In this document: in pieces, positions 1 through 6,851 of the stretch
Layout: every line of letters starts with the position of its first letter
How positions within the stretch are numbered: the stretch's first letter is position 1
Assembly (NCBI GenBank): GCA_031284475.1
Contig: JAISZV010000011.1
Span: forward strand, 1 to 11,586
Reading direction: 5' to 3'
Source of the DNA: Proteiniphilum sp.
GTDB taxonomy: Bacteria; Bacteroidota; Bacteroidia; Bacteroidales; Dysgonomonadaceae
DNA: 11,586 nt
The notes under the pieces: generated by a model
The model's database searches: none
Seen by the model: the letters and a program-made list of their open reading frames with translations, nothing else
Told to the model about the DNA's origin: nothing
Position numbers and translations under genes: made by a program

Positions 1-68
1 ATTTGGAATTGTTCTCCGATAGGAGTACGAAATACAAAGAGGGTGAAATCACATTGCGATACACCCTC
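1..68 (-). repeat. Two-hairpin dispersed repeat, copy 1 (may continue left of the window)
   Basis: Positions 5-68 match the reverse complement of 6555-6619 with only about five differences in 65 bases: two substitutions, one swapped base pair of letters and one single-base indel. The element has two parts. A large hairpin at 39-68 has arms GAGGGTG (39-45) and CACCCTC (62-68), with an inner ATC/GAT stem. A small hairpin at 14-25 has arms CTCC and GGAG around a four-base loop. Read on the minus strand, the large hairpin is followed by TTTGTATTTC, so it resembles an intrinsic terminator for leftward transcription, although no leftward gene is visible here. It could be a REP-like dispersed repeat or the terminator of an unseen gene. 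The left boundary cannot be set because the window begins here. Confidence 0.8.
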
Positions 69-488
69 ATTTTGAAACTAAAAGTAAATAATCAATTAAA
101 GATCAAAGAAATATGTTACAGTCAATAATAAATAATGATTGGGGTAGTTTTAACGCACTCCTTACGGTTTTAGCTGTTTTGTATGCTTGCGTTTTTCTGT
201 CCGTAGTGTAATCATTGGCTTGTTTTTCGGAGTAAAATGCGCCGGACGGCTGAAAATAGTCCGTACAAGTTTCGGTTATTGCCGCACAATCATGAAATTA
301 ACAAGATTTCTTGTAGATTTATTTTTTGTATATACGCGCACGCATGGAGCCTATTTTGATTTTATCCGCAAAGTTGTGAATGAATTTTAAGATAAAAATC
401 TTACATTTGCACATTGGTGCATGGGCAGACTTTTATTAATAAGGAAAAAGTATAAATCGACAAATCAATAAATCATCAAATTGATCTA
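69..488. other. Gene-free region upstream of the nucleotidyltransferase gene
   Basis: About 420 bases contain no convincing gene. The one open frame of some 67 codons (187-390) would need a TTG start, has no ribosome binding site and resembles no family I know. Visible items are a weak 5-bp hairpin (CGGAC 243-247 with GTCCG 259-263), a good Bacteroidota -7 box at 402-410, a 5-bp hairpin just after it (TGCAC 408-412 with GTGCA 417-421), and four consecutive 8-base units beginning AAAT at 454-485, directly before the start codon. The base composition is AT-rich, as expected for an intergenic region. Confidence 0.7.
402..410 (+). promoter_or_regulatory. Candidate Bacteroidota promoter for the nucleotidyltransferase gene
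   Basis: TACATTTGC fits the Bacteroidota housekeeping -7 consensus TAnnTTTG completely. The -33 element is weak: the nearest TTG is at 374-376, further upstream than usual. A transcription start near 416 would give a leader of about 70 bases before the ATG at 489. A small perfect inverted repeat (TGCAC/GTGCA, 408-421) overlaps the end of the box and could be an operator or chance. Confidence 0.5.
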
Positions 489-1391
489 ATGAAACCTACT
501 TTATTTGTATTGGCAGCGGGAATGGGAAGCCGCTACGGAGGACTGAAACAATTGGACGGATTGGGCCCGAACGGAGAAACTATTATGGATTATTCCATTT
601 ACGACGCGGTGAATGCCGGCTTCGGAAAGCTGGTTTTCGTGATCCGTAAGTCGTTTGAAGATGATTTCAGGGAGAAAATCGTCAGTAAATATGAGAAAAA
701 AATACCGGTGGAACTGGTATTCCAGGAACTGGATATGTTGCCGGAGGGCTTTACGCCCCATCCCGACCGTGTGAAGCCGTGGGGTACCAACCATGCCGTG
801 ATGATGGGAAAAGAAGTGATCAACGAACCGTTTGCGGTGATCAATGCCGACGATTTCTACGGACGCGAGAGTTATCGCGTGCTGGCCGATTATCTTTCTA
901 CCCTGGAAAAAAGTGAAAACAAATATTGCATGGTGGGTTACCGCGTGGGAAACACGCTCTCGGAAAGCGGTACCGTAGCCCGCGGCGTTTGCGAGACAGA
1001 TGAAGGCCGTAACCTTACCGGCGTAGTGGAACGGACACAGGTGATGCGCGTGGACGGAAAAGTGAGTTACAAGGACGATAACGACCAATGGGTCGCTATC
1101 GGCGACAATACACCCGCTTCCATGAATATGTGGGGTTTTACGCCTGACTATTTTAAGTACTCCGACGATTATTTCGTGCAATTTCTGAAAGAGAATGCCG
1201 ATAATCTCAAAGCAGAGTATTTCATACCGTTATTGGTTAACCACCTGATTGTTACCGGTGCAACCACCGTGAAAGTGCTCGATACGCCTTCGGGATGGTT
1301 TGGCGTTACCTACGCCGAAGACCGGCCCGGGGTGGTGGACAGATTGAAGAGCCTTGTTGATAAAGGAACCTATCCGTCCCCTTTGTGGTAA
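489..1391 (+). CDS. Nucleotidyltransferase family protein (sugar-1-phosphate nucleotidylyltransferase type)
   Basis: This is a 300-residue cytoplasmic protein of the NTP_transferase fold (GT-A/Rossmann-like), the family that joins an NTP to a sugar-1-phosphate and releases pyrophosphate. The N-terminal nucleotide-binding loop is LAAGMGSRYGGLKQ (8-21), with the family's G-x-G-x-R and downstream lysine. WGTNHAV (98-104) corresponds to the base-recognising GT-x-H/Q-A segment, and VINADDFYG (117-125) supplies the aspartates expected to bind the metal. SMNMWGFTP (211-219) resembles the sugar-side loop. No left-handed beta-helix acyltransferase domain follows, so it is not a GlmU type. It starts at the first ATG, which lies right at the beginning of the first beta strand. 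It stands 37 bases before the CorC-like gene and may share its transcript. Substrate unknown: the sugar and nucleotide cannot be read from the sequence. Location 1.5 kb upstream of galactose genes is suggestive only. Confidence 0.85.
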   Translation: MKPTLFVLAAGMGSRYGGLKQLDGLGPNGETIMDYSIYDAVNAGFGKLVFVIRKSFEDDFREKIVSKYEKKIPVELVFQELDMLPEGFTPHPDRVKPWGTNHAVMMGKEVINEPFAVINADDFYGRESYRVLADYLSTLEKSENKYCMVGYRVGNTLSESGTVARGVCETDEGRNLTGVVERTQVMRVDGKVSYKDDNDQWVAIGDNTPASMNMWGFTPDYFKYSDDYFVQFLKENADNLKAEYFIPLLVNHLIVTGATTVKVLDTPSGWFGVTYAEDRPGVVDRLKSLVDKGTYPSPLW

Positions 1392-1428
1392 GATCATCAT
1401 GGTTTTGTTTCACCGAGATTAACCGGCT

Positions 1429-2742
1429 ATGTGGATAGATATCATTATCATTTTTGTACTGATTCTTTTAAACGGTTTTTTTGCTCTGTCGGAGATTGCC
1501 ATTGTATCTACAAAGAAGAACAAGTTGGAGGCCGAGCGGAAGAAAGGTAAAAAGGGAGCGGAGCGGGCGTTGAAGTTACGCTCCGATTCCGATAATTTTC
1601 TATCCTCTGTGCAGGTGGGAATCACATTGATCGGTATTATTAACGGAGCATACGGAGGACAGGTTTTTGCCGTTTATTTAGCGCCTTTCCTGCAACAATT
1701 CCCGGCGATAGCCCCCTTTGCCGAAGCGATTTCCATGGTCATCGTGGTGTTTCTTATCACCTATGTTTCCATTGTGATAGGCGAACTGGTTCCCAAAACC
1801 ATCGCACTGAACAACTCCGAAAAAATGGCGATTGCGGTGGCGCCTACCATTCATGTGGCGAGTATCATCTTCTATCCGTTCGTGAAATTATTGTCGGTAT
1901 CTACCGGCTTTGTCAACCGGCTGATCGGTTTGAAACCAAAAGAAGAGGTGGTGTCGGAAATGGAGCTGCGCGCCATGTTGAAAACTGCTTCCCATGAGGG
2001 AGTGATTGATGCGGAAGAGAATATTATCCACGAACAGGTTTTTTATTTTTCCGATAAGCGGGCTATTCACCTTATGACACACCGTACGGATGTGGAGTGG
2101 GTAGATATCAGTAAGAGCAGGGAGGAGATTATTGAAGATCTGCTACAGATGAAACACAGTAAGATTCTCGCCTGTAGGAAAGAGATAGATGATTTTGCAG
2201 GCACTATCTCCATGAGGGATTTCCTGTTACGGCTCAACAAGAGGGATTTGTTCCCGATAGAAGAGCTGATCATGGAGCCTATCATTGTTCCCAATAATCT
2301 GCCGGCGCAAAAAATGCTCGAAAATTTCAAGAATAACCACAAGTTTGTGGCTGTGGTAGTGGATGAATACGGGAGCCTCGACGGGATTATCACTATCCAC
2401 GATATATTTGAGAATCTGGTAGGCGCTATTCCGGAGGAGACCGACGATGAACTCTCGGATCCGCTCATATTTATGCGCGACGACCATTCCGCTTTAGTGA
2501 GCGGGGAAGCGCCTATAGAGATATTGTCGCAGATAGATGAGGATTTTATTGTGGATTTCGACAGGATCGATTATTCTACTCTGGCCGGTTTCGTATTTGA
2601 GTGCATCAATAAGATTCCGGCGGTAGGAGACCAATTCGATTATGATAACCTTCATTTCGAGATAGTGGATGTGGATGGAAACAAGATAGATAAAGTTTTA
2701 GTAACAAAGAAATTAAAAGAGACGGATGAAATACCGGTATAA
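1429..2742 (+). CDS. CNNM/CorC-family membrane protein with CBS pair (hemolysin-like)
   Basis: This is a 437-residue inner-membrane protein. It has the standard architecture of the family often annotated as HlyC/CorC or hemolysin, now linked to magnesium transport or efflux. The N-terminal CNNM (DUF21) domain spans about 1-170. Its first membrane segment is at 3-26 and carries the NGFFALSE motif (15-22). Further hydrophobic segments lie near 60-85, 100-118 and 135-155, and the conserved GELVPKTIA is at 118-126. An acidic helix follows, then a cytosolic CBS pair (about 210-335) including VVDEYGSLDGIIT (310-322). The C-terminal CorC_HlyC domain is at about 350-430. Length and domain order are complete. 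ATG is placed directly before the first membrane helix, as is usual. No Shine-Dalgarno is visible. The exact ion and direction of transport are not settled for this family, so no gene symbol is given. Confidence 0.93.
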   Translation: MWIDIIIIFVLILLNGFFALSEIAIVSTKKNKLEAERKKGKKGAERALKLRSDSDNFLSSVQVGITLIGIINGAYGGQVFAVYLAPFLQQFPAIAPFAEAISMVIVVFLITYVSIVIGELVPKTIALNNSEKMAIAVAPTIHVASIIFYPFVKLLSVSTGFVNRLIGLKPKEEVVSEMELRAMLKTASHEGVIDAEENIIHEQVFYFSDKRAIHLMTHRTDVEWVDISKSREEIIEDLLQMKHSKILACRKEIDDFAGTISMRDFLLRLNKRDLFPIEELIMEPIIVPNNLPAQKMLENFKNNHKFVAVVVDEYGSLDGIITIHDIFENLVGAIPEETDDELSDPLIFMRDDHSALVSGEAPIEILSQIDEDFIVDFDRIDYSTLAGFVFECINKIPAVGDQFDYDNLHFEIVDVDGNKIDKVLVTKKLKETDEIPV

Positions 2743-2804
2743 TAATTAAAAGTTTTTATGTTATATAACACAAAAAAAATTCAGGTTACGTCAAAAATTC
2801 CTGC

Positions 2805-2813
2805 TACTTTTAC
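2805..2813 (+). promoter_or_regulatory. Weak candidate promoter for the galactose cluster
   Basis: TACTTTTAC differs from the Bacteroidota -7 consensus TAnnTTTG only at the final G. It lies in the 132-base gap between the corC-like gene and galM, about 62 bases before the galM ATG. An imperfect inverted repeat surrounds it (GCT 2803-2805 with AGC 2814-2816, and AAAATT/AATTTT outside). This could be an operator for sugar-dependent control, but the match is poor. The same gap has a repeated AATTTTAAAA at 2817-2826 and 2852-2861. No terminator is visible after the corC-like gene, so read-through from upstream is also possible. Confidence 0.3.
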
Positions 2814-2874
2814 AGCAATTTTAAAAAAGAATCAATCTTCATCAATATCTTAATTTTAAAACCCAGAAAATTAC

Positions 2875-3954
2875 ATGAGCAAATTGTATGGCAAATCCGG
2901 TTTGCTTGTCGATGCTTTTAAAAAAACAGTAGATGGCAGGCAAACCGGTTTATACACTCTGACAAACAGAAATGGAAGCGAACTGGCAGTTACCAACTAT
3001 GGCGCTAAAATAGTTTCGCTGATGGCGCCCGATAGAAACGGAATATTGATTGACGTTGTATTGGGGCATAATACGATTGATGAGTATCTGGTTTCGGAAG
3101 AAGCCTATTTTGGCGCTGTATGCGGCAGAACGGCCAACCGGATCGCCAACGGACGCTTTACCCTCGAAGGGAAAGAGTACCGGCTGGCAGTCAATAACGG
3201 CCCTAACTCTCTCCACGGGGGGATTAAAGGATTCAACGCCGTGGTGTGGGAGGTGAAGAACCTGACCGGTAACAGTATCGAGTTGTTTTATCTGTCGGCT
3301 GACGGTGAAGAAGGATTCCCCGGCAATCTTTCCGTCACTTTGACCTATACGTTGACGGATGACAACGCTTTGGATATTCAATATAAAGCCGTTACGGATA
3401 AGACAACCATTCTGAATCTTACCAATCACTCCTATTTTAATCTCTCAGGACAGGGCGACCCCTCTATCGGAGATCACCTGCTTATGCTTAATGCAGACAG
3501 CTACCTGCCTACCGATGATACCGCCATACCTTACGGCGAGGCGGAACCGGTGAAGGGAACGCCGTTCGATTTTACCGAACCCCATACCATCGGAGAGCGG
3601 ATTGATGATGATTTTGAACAACTGCATTTCGGCAAAGGGTATGATCATAATTACCTTTTGAATAAGGATACGGCAAGCGGGTATGTTTATGCGGGTTACT
3701 GCCTCTCCCGGAAGACAGGCATTAAAATGGAGATTTATACTACCGAGCCGGGTATGCAAGTATATACCGGCAACTGGATGACCGGCAATTTCCCCGGAAA
3801 ACACGGGAAACATTATCCTGCAAGGTCGGCCGTCTGTTTCGAGACCCAGCATTATCCCGACAGCATTAATAAGCCGGCATATCCTTCGGTGATCCTGCGT
3901 CCGGATGATACTTTTGAGTCGAGAACAACCTACCGGTTTTTAACCGAGGCCTGA
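2875..3954 (+). CDS. galM: Aldose 1-epimerase (galactose mutarotase)
   Basis: GalM interconverts the alpha and beta anomers of galactose or glucose, giving GalK its alpha-D-galactose substrate. The 359 residues form one beta-sandwich domain of normal family length. The active-site residues known from GalM structures are all present in context. The two histidines are H114 in NSLHGG and H185 in LTNHSYFNL. The aspartate is D257 in GKGYDHNY, and the catalytic glutamate is E323 in VCFETQHYPDS. There is no signal peptide or lipobox, so the enzyme should be cytoplasmic, unlike many exported Bacteroidota epimerases. It begins the galM-transporter-galK cluster, with 63 bases to the next gene. The start chosen is the first ATG after an A-rich stretch. 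Only the exact start is uncertain. Confidence 0.96.
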   Translation: MSKLYGKSGLLVDAFKKTVDGRQTGLYTLTNRNGSELAVTNYGAKIVSLMAPDRNGILIDVVLGHNTIDEYLVSEEAYFGAVCGRTANRIANGRFTLEGKEYRLAVNNGPNSLHGGIKGFNAVVWEVKNLTGNSIELFYLSADGEEGFPGNLSVTLTYTLTDDNALDIQYKAVTDKTTILNLTNHSYFNLSGQGDPSIGDHLLMLNADSYLPTDDTAIPYGEAEPVKGTPFDFTEPHTIGERIDDDFEQLHFGKGYDHNYLLNKDTASGYVYAGYCLSRKTGIKMEIYTTEPGMQVYTGNWMTGNFPGKHGKHYPARSAVCFETQHYPDSINKPAYPSVILRPDDTFESRTTYRFLTEA

Positions 3955-4017
3955 TATGATTTTGTTTGAGCTATATAATAACTAACAAATTAACAATTAA
4001 TTACTAAGTCAAAAAGT

Positions 4018-5358
4018 ATGAATACTACTACTGATCAGAACAAAAATCGGATTGTGCCGATCATCATGATGATTGCGCTTTTCGGAATGATCTCATTTGT
4101 CACCAACCTGGCGGCGCCGATGGGACAAGTATTGAAAGAACAATTCGGGGTTTCCAATTCTCTGGGATTGCTGGGGAATTTAGCCAATTTTATTGCGTAT
4201 GCCGTGATGGGAATACCCGGAGGCATACTTTTGCAACGCGTAGGGTATAAAAAAACGGCCCTGATCGCTATTGCCGTGGGTTTCATAGGCGTGCTGGTGC
4301 AGTATTTCTCAGGGCACTCTCCCCATGAATCCGCTTTTGTCGTTTACCTGCTCGGAGCCTTTATCGCCGGTTTCTCCATGTGTTTGTTGAATACTGTGGT
4401 AAACCCCATGTTGAATACATTAGGCGGCGGCAGTAACAAAGGCAACCAGTTGATCCAGGTTGGAGGTTCCTTCAATTCCGTAATGGCCACATTTACGCCC
4501 GCGTTCGTGGGTATTTTGATCGGAGAGGCCGCTAAAGCCAACATCAAGGATGTATTTCCCGTTATGTATATCGCCATGGGCGTGTTCGCGCTGGTATTCT
4601 TTGTAATGCTCGCAGTGAACATACCCGAACCGCATGCCACAAAAACAAAAGAATCTATGGGTAAACTAATGTTGGGCGCATTGAAGTTCAGGCATTTTGT
4701 TTTGGGAGCCATAGCCATTTTTGTTTATGTGGGAGTTGAAGTAGGTACGTCCGGAGTAATGATATTATGGTTATCCGACACGCCGGTCGGTAAAACAACC
4801 GCGGGGTTTGTAGCCGGGATCTATTGGCTTTTCATGTTGGTAGGCAGGCTGATCGGAGCCGCTCTGGGAGATAAGATTTCGAGTAAGTCAATGCTTTCAA
4901 CGGCTTCATTGGTGGGATTGTTATTAATTCTGGCAGCTATCTTCTCACCTACGGGCGTCGAAGTTACCTTTCCGGCGTTTACATCGGCAGGCGGCCTTTC
5001 GTTTGGGTTGGTACAGATACCCATTAATGCAATGTTTATGGTATTGGTCGGTTTCTGCACATCAATCATGTGGGGGAGCATCTATAACCTGGCCGTGGAA
5101 GGTTTGGGTAAGTATACGCCGGCCGCTACGGGAATATTCATGACCTTAGTATGCGGCGGCGGTATCCTTCCTTGGATACAGGGAGGTATAGCCGATTCGG
5201 TCAGCTATCTGGCAAGCTATTGGGTGATTGCTATCGGGTTGGCTTACATGTTATTCTATGCCCTGGTAGGATCGAAGAACGTAACCACCGGCATTTCTGT
5301 GACGGATGAAGCGGTACCGGCAGATGTGGCTCCTCAAAGTGCGCCCGTAGAAGAGTAA
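4018..5358 (+). CDS. MFS hexose (glucose/galactose-type) proton symporter, FucP/GluP family
   Basis: This is a 446-residue inner-membrane transporter predicted to have 12 membrane helices in two halves of six. The first helix begins near residue 13. The central cytosolic loop is around 203-225 (EPHATKTKES region). The last helix ends near 418, and a hydrophilic, acidic C-terminal tail of about 25 residues follows. The motif FVYVGVEVG (235-243) at the start of the second half is typical of the fucose-galactose-hexose symporter family, and RVGYKK (74-79) resembles MFS motif A. Position between galM and galK points to galactose or glucose import, but glucose, galactose and fucose cannot be told apart from motifs alone. 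The stop codon is 25 bases from the galK start, which supports cotranscription. It is often annotated as a glucose/galactose transporter or MFS sugar transporter. Confidence 0.92.
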   Translation: MNTTTDQNKNRIVPIIMMIALFGMISFVTNLAAPMGQVLKEQFGVSNSLGLLGNLANFIAYAVMGIPGGILLQRVGYKKTALIAIAVGFIGVLVQYFSGHSPHESAFVVYLLGAFIAGFSMCLLNTVVNPMLNTLGGGSNKGNQLIQVGGSFNSVMATFTPAFVGILIGEAAKANIKDVFPVMYIAMGVFALVFFVMLAVNIPEPHATKTKESMGKLMLGALKFRHFVLGAIAIFVYVGVEVGTSGVMILWLSDTPVGKTTAGFVAGIYWLFMLVGRLIGAALGDKISSKSMLSTASLVGLLLILAAIFSPTGVEVTFPAFTSAGGLSFGLVQIPINAMFMVLVGFCTSIMWGSIYNLAVEGLGKYTPAATGIFMTLVCGGGILPWIQGGIADSVSYLASYWVIAIGLAYMLFYALVGSKNVTTGISVTDEAVPADVAPQSAPVEE

Positions 5359-5383
5359 TCATAGAGTTTTAATAACAATTATA

Positions 5384-6532
5384 ATGACGAAAGAAGAAGT
5401 AATCAAAATATTTTCGGAGAAATTCGGGAACGAAGCGCCGGAGGTATATGCCTCTCCCGGACGTATTAACTTAATAGGAGAGCATACCGATTATAACGGT
5501 AGTTTCGTATTCCCCGGCGCTATTGATAAAGGGATGATTGCTGCTATCCGGTTCAACGGTACCGATAAGGTAAGAGCCTATGCGATCGACCTGAATGAGA
5601 GCGCCGAGTTTGGACTCAACGAAGAAAACCTTCCTGAAGAGGGGTGGGCCAAATACCTGTTCGGCGTATGCCGGGAGATCATCAAAAGAGGGGGTACGGT
5701 AAAGGGATTCGATACCGTCTTCTCAGGCGATGTGCCCCTTGGCGCCGGCATGTCGTCTTCAGCGGCATTGGAAAGTACCTATGCTTTTGCGCTGAATGAT
5801 ATGCTGGATCTCGGTATCGATAAATTTGAACTGGCGCGTATCGGCCAATCTACCGAACACAACTACGTGGGTGTGAAATGCGGCATTATGGATCAGTTTG
5901 CTTCTCTTTTCGGAAAGAAGGGCAATTTGATCCGTCTTGATACCAAATCGATGGAATACGCCTATTTCCCGTTCAATCCCGAAGGATACAAACTGGCGCT
6001 GCTCGATACGGTGGTGAAGCATGAATTGGCCTCGTCGGCATACAACAAGCGGAGGGAATCGTGCGAACATGCCGCGAAAACCATTGCCAAACACCATCCC
6101 GAAGTAGAGTTTCTGCGTGATGCAACTATTGAAATGCTCGACGAAGTGAAGAATGAGATACCGGAAGAGGATTACATACGCGCCAAGTACGTGATCGAAG
6201 AGACTCAACGGGTGCTCGATGTGTGCGATGCATTGGAAGAAGGCGATTACGAGACCGTCGGACGGAAGATGTACGAAACGCATCATGGCATGAGCAAGCT
6301 CTACGAAGTAAGTTGCGAAGAGCTCGATTTCCTGAACGATGTAGCCCGCGAGCATGGCGTAACCGGTTCGCGCGTGATGGGCGGCGGCTTTGGCGGTTGT
6401 ACCATCAACTTAGTAAAGGATGAATTGTATGATTCATTTATCAATGACGCCAAAGCACAGTTCAAAGCCAAATACGGCCACGAACCGAAAGTGTATGACG
6501 TAGTGATTAGCGACGGCGCACGCAAACTCTGA
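5384..6532 (+). CDS. galK: Galactokinase
   Basis: GalK phosphorylates alpha-D-galactose at C1 with ATP, the first committed step of the Leloir pathway. The 382-residue protein has all three GHMP-kinase motifs. The galactokinase signature GRINLIGEHTDYN (26-38) contains R27, E33, H34 and D36. The phosphate-binding loop PLGAGMSSSAALE is at 118-130, and GGGFGGCT is at 333-340. The probable catalytic base is D170 in GIMDQFASLFG. Length and motif spacing match bacterial galactokinases closely. It is the last gene of the galM-transporter-galK cluster and is followed after 22 bases by a strong hairpin. No galT or galE lies nearby, so its product must be handled by enzymes encoded elsewhere. The ATG is preceded by an AT-rich segment without a Shine-Dalgarno sequence. 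Confidence 0.97.
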   Translation: MTKEEVIKIFSEKFGNEAPEVYASPGRINLIGEHTDYNGSFVFPGAIDKGMIAAIRFNGTDKVRAYAIDLNESAEFGLNEENLPEEGWAKYLFGVCREIIKRGGTVKGFDTVFSGDVPLGAGMSSSAALESTYAFALNDMLDLGIDKFELARIGQSTEHNYVGVKCGIMDQFASLFGKKGNLIRLDTKSMEYAYFPFNPEGYKLALLDTVVKHELASSAYNKRRESCEHAAKTIAKHHPEVEFLRDATIEMLDEVKNEIPEEDYIRAKYVIEETQRVLDVCDALEEGDYETVGRKMYETHHGMSKLYEVSCEELDFLNDVAREHGVTGSRVMGGGFGGCTINLVKDELYDSFINDAKAQFKAKYGHEPKVYDVVISDGARKL

Positions 6533-6554
6533 ATACGCTTATTTATTATTTTAA

Positions 6555-6595
6555 GAGGGTGGTATCACAATGTGATTTCACCCTCTTTGTTATTC
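6555..6595 (+). terminator. Probable terminator after galK
   Basis: The large hairpin of the repeat starts 22 bases after the galK stop. It has a 7-bp GC-rich outer stem and an inner stem of five or more pairs, followed by the T-rich TCTTTGTTATTC. The T tract is interrupted, so termination may be partial. The AT-rich flank on the other side could allow termination in both directions. No other terminator is visible between galK and carA. Confidence 0.6.
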
Positions 6596-6619
6596 GTACT
6601 CCTACCGGAGAACAATTCC
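6555..6619 (+). repeat. Two-hairpin dispersed repeat, copy 2 (inverted relative to copy 1)
   Basis: This copy is about 92 percent identical to the reverse complement of positions 5-68. The large hairpin (6555-6585) has arms GAGGGTG and CACCCTC and an inner perfect ATCACA/TGTGAT pair (6564-6569, 6571-6576). After the TTTGTTATTC stretch comes a small hairpin with arms CTCC (6599-6602) and GGAG (6607-6610). Here an alternative stem CCGGA (6605-6609) with TCCGG (6617-6621) is also possible. Conservation of the whole 65 bases, including sequence outside the stems, shows that it is a repeat element and not just two similar terminators. Confidence 0.85.
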
Positions 6620-6768
6620 GGATATTCAAATTTTTCTATTTTGATATGGCCTCTGTTTTAATTGTTGGGCGCTTACTATATTTCTTTGTACAATTTTTTT
6701 CATAGCGAAATCCACAGCCTGTTGAATAATTTATCTTTCGTAAGCATCGTTGGTTTCAGTTTTTTTTC

Positions 6769-6777
6769 TACCTTTGT
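6769..6777 (+). promoter_or_regulatory. Candidate Bacteroidota promoter for carA
   Basis: TACCTTTGT matches the -7 consensus TAnnTTTG, 46 bases before the carA ATG. A TTG at 6750-6752 is a possible -33 element, but the gap of 16 bases is slightly short. A second TTTG-containing stretch (TTTCTTTGTAC, 6681-6691) lies further upstream and fits the consensus less well. The predicted leader is about 40 bases and shows no obvious attenuator hairpin. Confidence 0.5.
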
Positions 6778-6812
6778 GCCCTAATATCATACAATATCAA
6801 CTCTACAAAATA

Positions 6813-6851
6813 ATGTACGCGCTATGTATAGAGACAAGCCGGTGCGATTGA
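6813..6851 (+). other. Short upstream reading frame overlapping the carA start
   Basis: An ATG at 6813, 11 bases before the carA ATG and in another frame, opens 12 codons (MYALCIETSRCD) that end at a TGA at 6849-6851, inside carA. It has no Shine-Dalgarno and may be chance. If it is translated, ribosomes would pass over the carA start, which could tie carA translation to start-site choice. There is no direct evidence for translation. Confidence 0.2.

Noticed and set aside
187..390. Open frame of 67 codons in the left intergenic region
   Set aside because: It needs a TTG start, has no ribosome binding site or recognisable domain, and overlaps the AT-rich promoter region of the next gene.
501..1181. 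Minus-strand open frame of 226 codons inside the nucleotidyltransferase gene
   Set aside because: It lies fully antisense to a well-supported gene, has no family resemblance and is rich in His/Phe/Ile, as expected of a shadow frame.
2817..2861. Direct repeat AATTTTAAAA before galM
   Set aside because: It is only 10 bases of A and T in an AT-rich leader, so chance is likely; it is noted with the promoter candidate only.
1..6619. Inverted repeats considered as ends of a composite transposon or genomic island
   Set aside because: No transposase, integrase or target duplication is visible, base composition looks uniform, and the enclosed genes are ordinary chromosomal genes. The copy after galK sits where a terminator is expected.
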